Below, one piece after another: positions 6,834 through 16,314 of a stretch of 64,000 bases of DNA (within the stretch, counting starts at the first letter, position 1; each line of letters opens with the position of its first letter). The stretch is from Massilia putida. GTDB taxonomy: Bacteria; Pseudomonadota; Gammaproteobacteria; Burkholderiales; Burkholderiaceae_D. The translations under genes and the position numbers were made by a program. The notes under the pieces were generated by a model, which was not told the origin of the DNA, made no database searches, and saw nothing but the letters and a program-made list of their open reading frames with translations. The stretch covers positions 992,001 to 1,056,000 of the forward strand of contig NZ_CP019038.1 of assembly GCF_001941825.1 (NCBI RefSeq). The letters run 5' to 3'.

Positions 6834-9560
6834 ATGAAACACCCCCGCAGCATCCCGCCCCGTCCAACCTCCCGCCAATTCGTTCTGTCCTCGATCGCGC
6901 TCGCCGTGCTGAGCCTCGCCCAGCAGGCGCAGGCGCAGCAGGCGGACGCGCCGATGCAGCGCGTCGAGGTCACCGGCTCCAGCATCAAGCGCCTCGCCGC
7001 CGAGGAAGCCCTGCCCGTCACGACGATCAAGGCCGACGAACTGGTCAAGCAAGGCATGACCACGCTGGCCGACGTCATGATGGCGCTGCCCCAATCGGCA
7101 TCGCTGCAGCCGTCGAACGCCGGCTCCGGCACGAACATCAACCTGCGCGGCCTCGGCGTGAACCGCACCCTCGTGCTGCTGAACGGCCGCCGCCTCGCCA
7201 ACGAGGCCATCGCCGACGGCTACGCCAACCTCGACACCATCCCGATCAGCGCCCTGCAGCGCGTCGAGGTGCTGCGCGACGGCGCCTCGTCGATCTACGG
7301 CTCGGACGCCATCGGCGGCGTCGTCAACTTCATCACCAAGCGCGAAGTCGAGGGCGGCAACGTCACCGTGCAGCTGGTGCATCCGCAGCGCCGCGGCGGC
7401 GGCGACGAGCAGCGCATCCAGGCCACCTTCGGCAAGGGCAACCTGGAACGCGACAGCTGGAACGTCTACGGCACCGTCGACTTCCACCAGCGCAGCCGCC
7501 TGCTGCTGTCCGACCGCGCCGGCTTCGTCCCGGACGCGGCCGCGATGACGGCCATCGGCCTGCCGCCGGGCGCGGCCAGCGGCGGTTACGCGACGCCGGC
7601 CAACTTCACCAGCGCCGCCAACAAGAATGCCGCGAACCCGTACTATGCGAGCGGCTGCCTGAGCCCGTATTCGATCCAGGGCGCAAAGAACACCTGCGTG
7701 CTGAACAACGACACGTACGGCACGGCGCTGTACCCGAACAAGCAGCTGACGATGTACGCCAAGGTGACGAGGAAGATCGACGCCGACAACACGGTCACCG
7801 TGGAATACACGCGCGGCGACGAATCGATCTTCGCGTCCAAGACCCCGACGCAGGCGCTGGCCGTCGGCGCGCGCACCCCGATCCTGCCGTCGACCAGCAA
7901 GTGGTACCCGGGCAAGAGCGGCGGCGTGCCGGCCGTGCCGGGCATCACCAACCAGCCGCTGACCGTGAGCTGGGCCGTGGCCGACTTCGGCCCGGCCGTC
8001 ACGCGCGACAACCAGATCAACCAGCGCCTGCTGCTGTCCGCGGACGGCCACCTGGGCAACTGGGATTACAAGGCCGGCATGAGCTATGGCCTGTCGCTGC
8101 GCAAGGGCTATTACAAGTCCGGCTATTTCTCGGGCATCGGCTTGATCAACGGCCTGGCGAACGGCGTGCTGAACCCGTTCGGCCTGCAGGACCAGGCCGG
8201 CCGCGACTACCTCGAATCGATCGCCGCCGACGGCATGCAGAACCGCAGTTCGAAGAGCGCCTACTACGGCTTCGACGGCACCGTCAGCCGCTCGCTCATG
8301 GCGCTGGCCGGCGGCGACCTCGCGTTCGCGCTCGGCGCCGACCTGCACCGCGACACCAACGAAGACACGAAGCTGGCGCAGGCCGCCGACATCACGTACG
8401 CCAAGAGCGTGCCCGCGCACGGCGAAAGCGCGCGCAACGTGGCCGGCATCTACACCGAGATCGACGCGCCCGTCACCAAGACCCTGGACCTGAACGGCGC
8501 CCTGCGCATCGACAAGTACAGCGACGTCGGCTCGACCGTCACGCCGAAGATCAGCTTCCGCTGGCAGCCGACCAAGACCATCATGTTCCGCGGCTCCGCC
8601 AACACCGGCTTCCGCGCGCCGACCTTGTTCGACCGCTACGGCTACCGCACCACCGTCGCCAACACGACGACGGCCGCGCGCTGGGACGACCCGGTCCTGT
8701 GCCCGGGGCCGACGCCGGCGATCCCCGGCACCGGCACGGCCGTCGCCGGCGCCAACGCGGCCGACGTCTGCAACGCGAAGCTGAACAAGCTGACGGGCTC
8801 CAACAACGCGCTGCAGCCGGAACGCTCGAAAGGCGGCACGCTGGGCGTCGTGTTCGAACCGAGCCGTTCGTTCACCGCGTCGTTCGACTACTGGCAGGTC
8901 AACATGAAGGACATGCTGGCCAACCCGCCGGAAAACGTCTACTTCACGAACTACGCCGACTACAAGAACCTGTTCGTGCGTAACCCCGACGGCTCGCTCG
9001 CCTACATCAACAACACGACGATGAACCTGGGCGGCCAGATCGCCGGCGGCGTCGACGTGTCGGCCAACTGGGAGATCGCGCGCAACACCTACGGCACGTT
9101 CGGCGCGGCCATCGACGGCACCTACCTGACGCACTTCGACAACCAGCTCGTGCCGAACGGCCCGTGGATGTCGAACGTCGGCCAGTTCGGCTGGGCCAGC
9201 AACGGCACCACGTCGAGCTTCCCGATCATCACCTTCCGCTGGAAGCACAACCTGCGCCTGACGTGGCAGAGCGGCGACTACTCGGCCCAGCTGACCAACA
9301 ACTTCAACAGCCACTATCGCGACGCCAACACGGCCGTCACGTCGCAGTACTACCGCGATATCCCGTCGTACTCGACGTGGAACCTGACCGGGTCGGTCCG
9401 CGTGCAGAAGCAGGTCCGCATCACGGCCGGCGTGACGAACCTGTTCGACAAGGCCCCGCCGATCACCAACAACACGATCTACAGCAGCGGTTACCTGAGC
9501 AGCGTGGCGAATCCGACGGGCCGCACCTGGAACCTGCGCGTCAGCTACGATTTCGACTGA
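6834..9560 (+). CDS. TonB-dependent outer-membrane receptor (pectin oligosaccharide uptake)
   Basis: A 908-residue receptor. The signal peptide ends near AQQAQAQ (about residue 34). A TonB-box-like stretch and the plug domain follow (MQRVEVTGSSIKR, GLGVNRTLVLLNGRR, GASSIYGSDAIGGVVNF; residues about 42-170), then a large beta-barrel finishing with VSYDFD, whose last residues are typical of outer-membrane insertion. AGGAGA lies 8 nt before ATG. The GSSIKR-type plug is common among proteobacterial receptors for carbohydrates and peptides. It is flanked by pectinolytic enzymes and controlled by the locus operator, so import of pectin fragments is the likely role; the ligand is inferred from context. 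Confidence 0.88.
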   Translation: MKHPRSIPPRPTSRQFVLSSIALAVLSLAQQAQAQQADAPMQRVEVTGSSIKRLAAEEALPVTTIKADELVKQGMTTLADVMMALPQSASLQPSNAGSGTNINLRGLGVNRTLVLLNGRRLANEAIADGYANLDTIPISALQRVEVLRDGASSIYGSDAIGGVVNFITKREVEGGNVTVQLVHPQRRGGGDEQRIQATFGKGNLERDSWNVYGTVDFHQRSRLLLSDRAGFVPDAAAMTAIGLPPGAASGGYATPANFTSAANKNAANPYYASGCLSPYSIQGAKNTCVLNNDTYGTALYPNKQLTMYAKVTRKIDADNTVTVEYTRGDESIFASKTPTQALAVGARTPILPSTSKWYPGKSGGVPAVPGITNQPLTVSWAVADFGPAVTRDNQINQRLLLSADGHLGNWDYKAGMSYGLSLRKGYYKSGYFSGIGLINGLANGVLNPFGLQDQAGRDYLESIAADGMQNRSSKSAYYGFDGTVSRSLMALAGGDLAFALGADLHRDTNEDTKLAQAADITYAKSVPAHGESARNVAGIYTEIDAPVTKTLDLNGALRIDKYSDVGSTVTPKISFRWQPTKTIMFRGSANTGFRAPTLFDRYGYRTTVANTTTAARWDDPVLCPGPTPAIPGTGTAVAGANAADVCNAKLNKLTGSNNALQPERSKGGTLGVVFEPSRSFTASFDYWQVNMKDMLANPPENVYFTNYADYKNLFVRNPDGSLAYINNTTMNLGGQIAGGVDVSANWEIARNTYGTFGAAIDGTYLTHFDNQLVPNGPWMSNVGQFGWASNGTTSSFPIITFRWKHNLRLTWQSGDYSAQLTNNFNSHYRDANTAVTSQYYRDIPSYSTWNLTGSVRVQKQVRITAGVTNLFDKAPPITNNTIYSSGYLSSVANPTGRTWNLRVSYDFD

Positions 9561-9571
9561 TCGCCGCACGC

Positions 9572-9597
9572 GGCGCATCCGGTCCGCCGGATGCGCC
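9572..9597 (+). terminator. Hairpin between the TonB receptor and the acetylesterase
   Basis: A perfect 11-bp stem GGCGCATCCGG / CCGGATGCGCC with a 4-nt loop begins 11 nt after the receptor stop and is followed by CTTTCC. The weak T-tract suggests partial attenuation or mRNA 3'-end protection, not full termination, since the downstream genes run on in the same direction without an evident promoter. Confidence 0.5.
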
Positions 9598-9618
9598 CTT
9601 TCCAACGAGAGGAGAACG

Positions 9619-10395
9619 ATGCTCATTCAACGTATCGCATTGGCCGCGCTCGTGCTGGCCGGCCACGCCAGCGCCGCCGAGGCGCCGATCCGCGTCATCC
9701 TCGTCGGCGATTCGACGATGGCCACGAAGAGCGGCTACGGCGACGCCCTGTGCGCGCGCTTCACACCCGACGTCACGTGCGTGAACCTCGCGCGCGGCGG
9801 CCGCAGCACCGGCAGCTTCCGGGCAGAGGGCCGCTGGGACGAGGTCGAGCGCATGCTCAAGAACGGCGCCGGTTTCAAGGCCACCTATGTCCTCGTGCAG
9901 TTCGGGCACAACGACCAGCCGGGCAAACCGGGACGCTCGACGGACCTCGTCACCCAGTTCCCCGCCAACATGGCGCGTTATGCGCAGGAGACGCGCGCAC
10001 TCGGTGGTGTGCCGGTGCTGGTGACGCCGCTCGCGCGCCGCACGTTCAAGGGCACTTATCTCGCCAACGACCTCGCGCCCTGGGCCGAGGCCACGCGCCG
10101 CGCGGCCGCGCAGGAACACGCCGTGCTGCTCGACCTGAACAAGGACAGCGTGGCCGCCGTCCAGGCCATGGGCCAGGACGAAGCGGACACGCTGGCCGTC
10201 GTCCCGCGTCCGGCCGGCTACGGCCTCCCCGCCGATCCGAACAAGACCGAGCCGGCCGGCGCCGCCAGGTCGGCGTTCGACCGCACACACCTCGGCGCCA
10301 AGGGCGCCGAGTTCTTCGCGCGCATGGTCGAGCGGGAACTGGTGGCCGCGCGGCCCGAGACGGCGCCTTACTTCAAGGACGGGGGCAAGCCTTGA
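9619..10395 (+). CDS. Rhamnogalacturonan acetylesterase-like SGNH hydrolase (CE12 type)
   Basis: A 258-residue secreted esterase with GAGAGGAGAACG before the ATG and a signal peptide ending near GHASA. The GDST nucleophile motif has Ser32, the block GGRSTGSF follows, FGHND supplies the oxyanion-hole Asn, and DRTHLG carries the Asp221-His224 pair. This order matches rhamnogalacturonan acetylesterases, which remove acetyl groups from pectin backbones. Its TGA overlaps the TTG start of the next gene (TTGA at 10392-10395), so the two are translationally coupled. Expected location is the periplasm or outside the cell. Confidence 0.85.
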   Translation: MLIQRIALAALVLAGHASAAEAPIRVILVGDSTMATKSGYGDALCARFTPDVTCVNLARGGRSTGSFRAEGRWDEVERMLKNGAGFKATYVLVQFGHNDQPGKPGRSTDLVTQFPANMARYAQETRALGGVPVLVTPLARRTFKGTYLANDLAPWAEATRRAAAQEHAVLLDLNKDSVAAVQAMGQDEADTLAVVPRPAGYGLPADPNKTEPAGAARSAFDRTHLGAKGAEFFARMVERELVAARPETAPYFKDGGKP

Positions 10396-12995
10396 AGCGG
10401 ATCGTCGTGCTCGCGTGCGCGCTCGCCGGCGCGGGCGCATACGCGCAGGACAGCCGCACCGTGCGCGAGCCCGTCGTGCCGCCCGCGTGCGCGGTGCTGA
10501 TCGGAGACACCACCCTCGCCGGCCGCGACGACGCGGCGCGCATCCAGGCCGCCATCGACAAGTGCGCGCCCGGCCACGCCGTCGTCCTCGCGGCCAGCAA
10601 CGACAGCCGCAGCTTCGTTTCCGGTCCGCTGCAGCTGCGCGACGGCGTGACCTTGCTCGTCGACCGCGGCGCGACACTCTACGCCAGCACCGACCCGCGC
10701 CTGTTCGACCGCGGCGCCGGCACCTGCGGCACGAACGACGCCTCGGGCCGGGGCTGCCGTCCGTTCATCGCGCTCGACCACGTGCGCGGCGCCGGCATCA
10801 TGGGCTTTGGCACCATCGACGGCCAGGGCGGACAGCCCATCCTCGGCAAGAGCGAGACGTGGTGGCAGATCGCGCGCCGCGCGCAAAAGGAAAAGAGCCG
10901 GCAAAACGTGCCGCGCCTGATCCAGGCCGACCAGGCCCGTGACGTCACGCTGTACCGCATCCGGCTTACGAACTCGCCGAACTTCCACGTCACGCTGAAC
11001 GACGTCGACGGTTTCACGGCGTGGGGCGTCGTCATCGACACACCGCACGACGCGCGCAACACGGACGGCATCGACCCGATTTCGTCGCGCAACGTGACCA
11101 TTGCCCACAGCATCATCCGCACGGGTGACGACAACGTCGCCATCAAGGCCGGCAACCTCGGCCCGACGGAAAACGTGAGTATCCTGCACAACCGTTTCTA
11201 CAGTGGCCACGGCATGTCGATCGGCAGCGAGACGAACGGCGGCGTGCACAAGGTACTCGTCGACGACCTCACGATGGACGGCACCACGTCGGGCTTGCGC
11301 ATCAAGAGCAACGACATGCGCGGCGGCCGCGTCGACGGCATCGTCTACCGCGACGTCTGCCTGCGCGGCATCCGCTCGCCCATCGAGATCACGACGCACT
11401 ACGAGCAACCCGCGCAGCCGGGCAAGCTCGTGCCCGACTATGCCGGCATCCGCATGGAACGGGTGCGCAGCACGACGCCGGGCCGGATCCTGCTGCAGGG
11501 CTACGACGACGCGCATCCGCTCGTGCTGGCATTGCAGGACGTGTCCGTCGCCGCCGGGTCGGACATCAGACAGGAATATGCACGCGTTGACGGTGCGTTC
11601 GGCACGGCCGCCGATTGCGCCGGCCGCTTCCCGCCGTTCCCCGAGCCGGCCATGCGCGATCCACGCCCGCGACTGACGGCCGAACAGGCCCGCGCGTACG
11701 ATTACCGCGAGGTGCTCAAGTATGTGGGGCCGGTCGGCAATGAAAGGGTCGAGCCGTGGGATCCGCTGGCCGATCCGCTCGCGACGAAGGCCGACCTGCC
11801 AGCCGACTACACCGTCGCCACGGACGGCACGGCCACATTTGCCACCGTGCAGGCCGCCGTCGACCGTGCCGTGGCGGCGGGCGGCACGCGGCGCGTCGTC
11901 ATCCGCATCGCGCCCGGCACCTACCGTGAACTGGTCTACGTGCTGCCCGGCGCGCCGCCGATCACGCTGGTCGGCGCCGGCAACGATCCGCAGGCCGTGC
12001 GCATCAGCGCGTCGCTGGACGCGTCGACGACGGGCGCCGCCTACCGCAGCCGCTACGCCGCCGAATTCGAGCACGCGGCGCCGGGCGTGCGCGCCATGTA
12101 CGACGCGCTGAAGGACCTGCCCGCGCTGCAGACGACGGGTTCCGCGACCGTGTGGGTGCGTGCGGACGGCTTCCAGGCCCGCAACCTGACCATCGAGAAC
12201 GCGTACAACCGCGACGGCGCCGTGACGCATCCCGAGTGCGGCGGCGACAACTGCCCCGACACGACAGGCGGCAGCCGCGTGCACCACCAGGCCGTCGCAC
12301 TGCGCGTGGATGGCGCGGACAAGGTGCAATTCGAGCGCGTGCGGCTGCTCGGCCTGCAGGACACGCTGTTCCTCAGCTCGAAGGACGGCAGCGCGACGGT
12401 GCGGAGCTTCTTCCACGATACGCACATCGAGGGCGACGTCGACTTCATCTTCGGCGACACGATCGCCGTCTTCAAGGATTGCGACATCCACGCGGTCAAA
12501 GGGCGCTCGGCATCGTACGTGGCGGCGCCGGACACGAACCGCCGCGCGAAATATGGCTTCGTGTTCGACGGCTGCCGTTTCACGAGCGACGCGCCGGGCC
12601 AGGCACGCACCCGGTTCTACTTCGCCCGCCAATGGTTTCATAACGAGCGCTGCACGCCGTACGGTTTCATCCCGGTCGACGGCTACACGTGCAAACCGGG
12701 CGATGTCGATGTCTACAAGGCGCCGCAAGGCACGATCCGCAAGCGCACGCTGGAGACCGTCGGCAAGGCCGTGATCCTCCGTTCGCGCATCGGGCCCCAT
12801 TTCGAGAAGACGACGCCGTGGTCGGAATGGAACCGCAACGGCACGCTGGCGCACCGCCCGGCGCAATTCAGTTCCGACGATTACTGGGACAACCTGGCCG
12901 GCACGGCCTTCGATCCGGCGACGACGCTGGGCGACGGTCCCCGCCCGGTCCCCGCCGACATCTATCTCGGCGAATACGACAACACCATTGAATGA
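10392..12995 (+). CDS. Bifunctional GH28 polygalacturonase - CE8 pectin methylesterase fusion
   Basis: An 867-residue secreted two-domain enzyme; both halves are right-handed beta-helices. Residues 1-18 form a signal peptide. The GH28 domain (about 35-440) shows NTDGIDP (from 223), GDDN (from 245), GHGMSIGSE and RIKS, the catalytic and substrate-binding motifs of polygalacturonases. The CE8 domain (about 470-860) shows QDTLF, GDVDFIFG (from 681) and the Arg/Trp region ARTRFYFARQW, as in pectinesterases. The TTG start at 10392 overlaps the preceding stop; the open frame to 9591 is not coding. Removal of methyl esters next to hydrolysis of the exposed galacturonate would be efficient in one polypeptide. 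Confidence 0.88.
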   Translation: MKRIVVLACALAGAGAYAQDSRTVREPVVPPACAVLIGDTTLAGRDDAARIQAAIDKCAPGHAVVLAASNDSRSFVSGPLQLRDGVTLLVDRGATLYASTDPRLFDRGAGTCGTNDASGRGCRPFIALDHVRGAGIMGFGTIDGQGGQPILGKSETWWQIARRAQKEKSRQNVPRLIQADQARDVTLYRIRLTNSPNFHVTLNDVDGFTAWGVVIDTPHDARNTDGIDPISSRNVTIAHSIIRTGDDNVAIKAGNLGPTENVSILHNRFYSGHGMSIGSETNGGVHKVLVDDLTMDGTTSGLRIKSNDMRGGRVDGIVYRDVCLRGIRSPIEITTHYEQPAQPGKLVPDYAGIRMERVRSTTPGRILLQGYDDAHPLVLALQDVSVAAGSDIRQEYARVDGAFGTAADCAGRFPPFPEPAMRDPRPRLTAEQARAYDYREVLKYVGPVGNERVEPWDPLADPLATKADLPADYTVATDGTATFATVQAAVDRAVAAGGTRRVVIRIAPGTYRELVYVLPGAPPITLVGAGNDPQAVRISASLDASTTGAAYRSRYAAEFEHAAPGVRAMYDALKDLPALQTTGSATVWVRADGFQARNLTIENAYNRDGAVTHPECGGDNCPDTTGGSRVHHQAVALRVDGADKVQFERVRLLGLQDTLFLSSKDGSATVRSFFHDTHIEGDVDFIFGDTIAVFKDCDIHAVKGRSASYVAAPDTNRRAKYGFVFDGCRFTSDAPGQARTRFYFARQWFHNERCTPYGFIPVDGYTCKPGDVDVYKAPQGTIRKRTLETVGKAVILRSRIGPHFEKTTPWSEWNRNGTLAHRPAQFSSDDYWDNLAGTAFDPATTLGDGPRPVPADIYLGEYDNTIE

Positions 12996-13005
12996 CGGAG
13001 TCACC

Positions 13006-14868
13006 ATGAAGCAATCATCCGACCGCCGCGGCTTCTTGAAAACCGCTGCTGTCGCCGGCCTCGCGCTGTCCGGCCCCGCGCACGCGCTGGCCGCCGCCCG
13101 CCAAGCCGCGCGCGCCGGCGATCCGTGGCAGGAAGCCGCGCGCATCGCCCAGCGTCTCGCCAACCCCGTCACGTTCCGCAAGGCGGATTACCTCGTCGCG
13201 GACTTCGGTGCCGCGCCGTGCCGGCTCGTGCCGGTGCAAGCCTGGGTGTCGTTCGAGGACCAGGCCACGTTGCAGACGCCGGCGCCGGGGTCTCATGATT
13301 GCTACGCCGCGATCAAGGCCGCCATCGAGAAATGCCACGCCGAGGGCGGCGGCCGCGTCGTGATCCCGAAAGGCGACTGGTACTGCGCGGGACCCATCGT
13401 GCTGCTGTCGAACGTGAACGTGCACCTCGCGGGCGGCGCGCACGTCTACTTCAGCAACGACCCGGCCGACTACGCGAAATACGGCGACGTCGATTGCGGC
13501 CCGAACGGCAAGCTGGTCGTGTCGCGCTGGCAGAGCAACGACTGCCTGAATTTTTCGTCCATGATCTATGCCCGCAACCAGGACAATATCGCGCTGACCG
13601 GCGACGACTGGACCGCGATCCTCGACGGCCAGGGCGGCGTACCGTTCCCGGGGCGCCTTGACTGCTGGTGGACGTGGAAGGGCAAGAACGGGACGATCAA
13701 TTCGGTCGCCCAGGACAAGTCGCCGAACTATGTGCCCGGCAAGCTGGCGCAGAACCAGGTCAACGCGCTGAATCCGAAGTCGCTGGCCGACGGCGCACCC
13801 AGCCTCTCCGAAGAGAAACGCCTGCTGATCCAGGGCGAAGGCGACAAGTGGCGCGCGGACGACGCGTACCTGCCGGCGCTGTCGGAAGCGGGCGTGCCGG
13901 TCGAGAAGCGCGTGTTCGGCCTGGGCCATTACCTGCGCCCGCCGATGATCCAGCTGATCGGGTGCACCAACGTGCTGCTGGAAGGCTACCAGGTGATGCA
14001 CACCCCGTTCTGGCAGCATCACCCGGTCGCGTGCCGCAACCTCGCGATCCGCAGGGTGCATGCGAACAGCCTGGGGCCGAACAGCGACGGTTTCGATCCG
14101 GAAAGCTGTGACACGGTGCTCGTCGAAGGCTGCCAGTTCAACACGGGCGACGACTGCATCGCCATCAAGGCCGGCAAGAACCTCGACACGCAATACGGTC
14201 CGTCGCAGAACATCGTCATCCAGAAGTGCACGATGCAGAGCGGCCACGGCGCCGTCACCTTGGGCAGCGAGATGGCGGGCGGCATCCGGAACGTGTACGC
14301 GCAAGACCTCGTGTTCGAGAACATGAACTGGGCGACCAATCCGCTGAACACGGCGATCCGCCTGAAAACGAACATGAACCGCGGCGGCTACCTGCGCAAT
14401 TTTTATGTGCGCAACGTGAGCATCCCGAATGGCGTGCAGACGAGTCCCTCGTTCTATGCGTCGCTGCCGGGGTCGCCGATCGCGTCGAAGACGGTCGCCA
14501 CCGCCGCCGGCGCCGTCGTCACGTTCGACTGCGACTACACGCCGCGCGCGGACAATGTGCGCGTGCGCCTGCCGGAGGTGCGCAACGTGCACATTTCCAA
14601 GGTCAAGGTGGGCGATGTGAAGACGAAGAATGGCACGCAGGCGTCGTGCTTCCAGGCGTTCGTCATCCTGGGGCCCGTCGCTTCCGACTACAACGGCCCG
14701 GCCCCGGCGCCCGCCGTTTTGCCGGTGCGCGACGTGACGATCGCGGACTGCGACTTCGGCACGCCGGTCAACCGCGAGCAGCCGTGGTACACGTACAATG
14801 TGCGCGGGCTGAAGCTGGCCAATGTGACGATCGGCGGGAAGCGCTACGACACGACGTTGTCGGCGTAG
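13006..14868 (+). CDS. Tat-exported GH28 family glycoside hydrolase (polygalacturonase-like)
   Basis: A 620-residue protein with a twin-arginine signal (DRRGFLKTAAVAG, residues about 6-18). ATG 13006 has GGAG 5 nt upstream; a TTG at 12988 in the same frame lies within the previous gene. GH28 signatures are NSDGFDPESC, FNTGDDCIAIKAGKN, SGHGAVTLGSE and RLKTNMNRGG, so all three catalytic Asp residues are retained. A long insertion (about residues 205-310) separates the first coils from the catalytic core; similar inserts occur in exo-acting digalacturonidase-type GH28 enzymes. It is the last gene of the pectin run, 10 nt after the fusion enzyme. Confidence 0.85.
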   Translation: MKQSSDRRGFLKTAAVAGLALSGPAHALAAARQAARAGDPWQEAARIAQRLANPVTFRKADYLVADFGAAPCRLVPVQAWVSFEDQATLQTPAPGSHDCYAAIKAAIEKCHAEGGGRVVIPKGDWYCAGPIVLLSNVNVHLAGGAHVYFSNDPADYAKYGDVDCGPNGKLVVSRWQSNDCLNFSSMIYARNQDNIALTGDDWTAILDGQGGVPFPGRLDCWWTWKGKNGTINSVAQDKSPNYVPGKLAQNQVNALNPKSLADGAPSLSEEKRLLIQGEGDKWRADDAYLPALSEAGVPVEKRVFGLGHYLRPPMIQLIGCTNVLLEGYQVMHTPFWQHHPVACRNLAIRRVHANSLGPNSDGFDPESCDTVLVEGCQFNTGDDCIAIKAGKNLDTQYGPSQNIVIQKCTMQSGHGAVTLGSEMAGGIRNVYAQDLVFENMNWATNPLNTAIRLKTNMNRGGYLRNFYVRNVSIPNGVQTSPSFYASLPGSPIASKTVATAAGAVVTFDCDYTPRADNVRVRLPEVRNVHISKVKVGDVKTKNGTQASCFQAFVILGPVASDYNGPAPAPAVLPVRDVTIADCDFGTPVNREQPWYTYNVRGLKLANVTIGGKRYDTTLSA

Positions 14869-14877
14869 GATGAACGT

Positions 14878-14900
14878 CGTTCCCGGCATTGCCGGGAACG
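14878..14900 (+). terminator. Perfect palindromic hairpin after the pectin operon
   Basis: CGTTCCCGGCA-T-TGCCGGGAACG lies 9 nt after the GH28 stop. The stem is 11 bp and GC-rich, but there is no T-tract. It may terminate or protect the long pectin transcript; it also forms the left edge of the dispersed-repeat sequence at 14878-15017. Confidence 0.5.
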
Positions 14901-15017
14901 GCTTCCCGCAAAGGCGGGAACCCATGCTGACTTTCCGAATTCGGATGCAGTGCGCCGAAAGCGCCGTGACAGGATTCCGAAGCGCAGTATGGATTCCCGC
15001 CTGCGCGGGGATGACGT
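14878..15017. repeat. Dispersed-repeat (REP-like) cassette with inverted ends
   Basis: The interval begins with CTTCCCGCAAAGGCGGGAA-type sequence and ends with GGATTCCCGCCTGCGCGG followed by GGATGACG, in opposite orientation relative to each other. TTCCCGC...GCGGGAA palindromes of this kind are common intergenic repeats in Betaproteobacteria. It carries no coding sequence and separates the pectin locus from the zntB-like gene. Confidence 0.5.
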
Positions 15018-15067
15018 AGCGAGCTTGCTCTACAATGCCGTCACCTCTGGTCTGCATGGGATGGATG

Positions 15068-16078
15068 ATGGCGACACCGGCGTACAACTACGGCTCCGAC
15101 GTCTCGGGGCTCGTCTGGGGCTTCATGATGGAAGGCGGTGCGCAAGCGGTGCCCGTCGATGCGCAGCTTGCCGCGGACTGGTTGCGCGCCCCCGTCCCCG
15201 GGCAGTTCCTCTGGCTGCACTTCAATCTCTCGAACGCGGCCAGCGAGCGCTGGCTGCGCGCCCACGCCGGCCTGCCCGACGAATTCTACGAGACCCTGCA
15301 CCAGGGCTCGCGCTCCACCCGCATCGAGATCGCCGACGACGCCCTGATCGCCGTCGTCAACGACGTGCTGCATAATTTTTCCGTCGACGCGGCCGAGATC
15401 TCCACCTTGTGGGTCCACGCGACCCCGCGCGGCGTGATCACGGCCCGCCGCAAGCCGCTGGAATCCATCGAACGCCTGCGCCAGGACGTGTTGCAGGGTA
15501 CGCCGCTGCGCTCCAGCGTCGAATTGCTCGTGCACCTGCTGCGCGACCAGGCCGACGTCCTCGTCAACATCGTACGCGACGCCGTGGCGCGGGTCGACGC
15601 CACCGAAGACCAGTTGCTGGCCGGCCGCCTGACGCGCCGGCGCGAAGACCTGGGCGCCCTGCGCCGCGTGCTCGTCCGCCTGCAACGGCTGCTGGCGCCG
15701 GAGCCGGCCGCCCTCTTCCGCCTGCTGCAACGGCCGCCGGCCTGGGTCGCCCCGGACGACCGCCAGGAGCTGCGCCAGTCGACCGAGGAATTCACGGTCG
15801 TCCTGTCCGACCTCGCCGCGGTGCAGGAGCGCATCAAGCTGCTGCAGGAAGAGATCGCGGCGCGGGTCAACGAGGACAACAACCGCAGCCTGTTCCTGTT
15901 GACCATCGTCACGGTGATGGCGCTCCCCATCAACCTGATCGCGGGCCTGCTGGGCATGAACGTGGGCGGCGTGCCCCTGTCCCAGCATCCGCACGGCTTC
16001 TGGGTCGTGCTGGGCTTTACCGCCCTCGTGACGGGCGCCATCGCCTGGTTGTTGCTGCGATTGCAACGCCCCCGCTGA
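15068..16078 (+). CDS. zntB: CorA/ZntB family divalent metal transporter
   Basis: A 336-residue membrane protein. A large N-terminal cytoplasmic domain (about 1-270), with a long helical section near the end, is followed by two transmembrane helices and the signature GMNVGG between them, as in ZntB/CorA zinc and magnesium transporters. The C-terminus ends just after the second helix (AIAWLLLRLQRPR). Several in-frame ATGs exist (15035, 15056, 15065, 15068). A TACAAT box at 15031-15036 could be the -10, which would exclude the first; 15068 has GGGA 6 nt upstream. It appears to be a single-gene unit. The zinc role is by similarity to ZntB; CorA-type Mg2+ transport is the alternative. Confidence 0.8.
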   Translation: MATPAYNYGSDVSGLVWGFMMEGGAQAVPVDAQLAADWLRAPVPGQFLWLHFNLSNAASERWLRAHAGLPDEFYETLHQGSRSTRIEIADDALIAVVNDVLHNFSVDAAEISTLWVHATPRGVITARRKPLESIERLRQDVLQGTPLRSSVELLVHLLRDQADVLVNIVRDAVARVDATEDQLLAGRLTRRREDLGALRRVLVRLQRLLAPEPAALFRLLQRPPAWVAPDDRQELRQSTEEFTVVLSDLAAVQERIKLLQEEIAARVNEDNNRSLFLLTIVTVMALPINLIAGLLGMNVGGVPLSQHPHGFWVVLGFTALVTGAIAWLLLRLQRPR

Positions 16079-16314
16079 GCCGTAACATGTCTTTACCATA
16101 TGAAAACAAGATATATGCCCTTGCATTGGGCATAACTCGTTTTCCGGCGTCACGCTAAGCTTCTTGCCACAGGAAAAGTCCGCACGCCAGGCAGCCGTGC
16201 GCGGCGCCGCCGACGGTAGAATGGCCCCAAACACCGGCGCCAGCCTCTGCTTCCACCGGTACGCGCGCCGCGCCTCCCGCGGCTTTTCGTCCATCCGAAT
16301 CGCAGAAGAAGACC

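Noticed and set aside
6681..9626. Minus-strand open frame of 981 codons opposite the TonB receptor
   Set aside because: Val/Arg/Gly/His-rich shadow of a high-GC gene; no domain and no ribosome-binding site.
9591..10391. N-terminal extension of the GH28-CE8 fusion gene
   Set aside because: The extension lies in a second frame of the acetylesterase gene and is low-complexity Arg-rich; the TTG at 10392 gives a proper signal peptide and stop-start overlap.
14869..15067. CRISPR-like repeats between the pectin locus and the zntB-like gene
   Set aside because: The repeated elements are inverted TTCCCGC/GCGGGAA palindromes, not regularly spaced direct repeats, and no cas gene is present.
16114..16134. 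TATGCCC-N7-GGGCATA inverted repeat between the zntB-like gene and galT
   Set aside because: Only 7-bp arms, no T-tract, no second copy and no regulator nearby; possibly an operator but not supportable.
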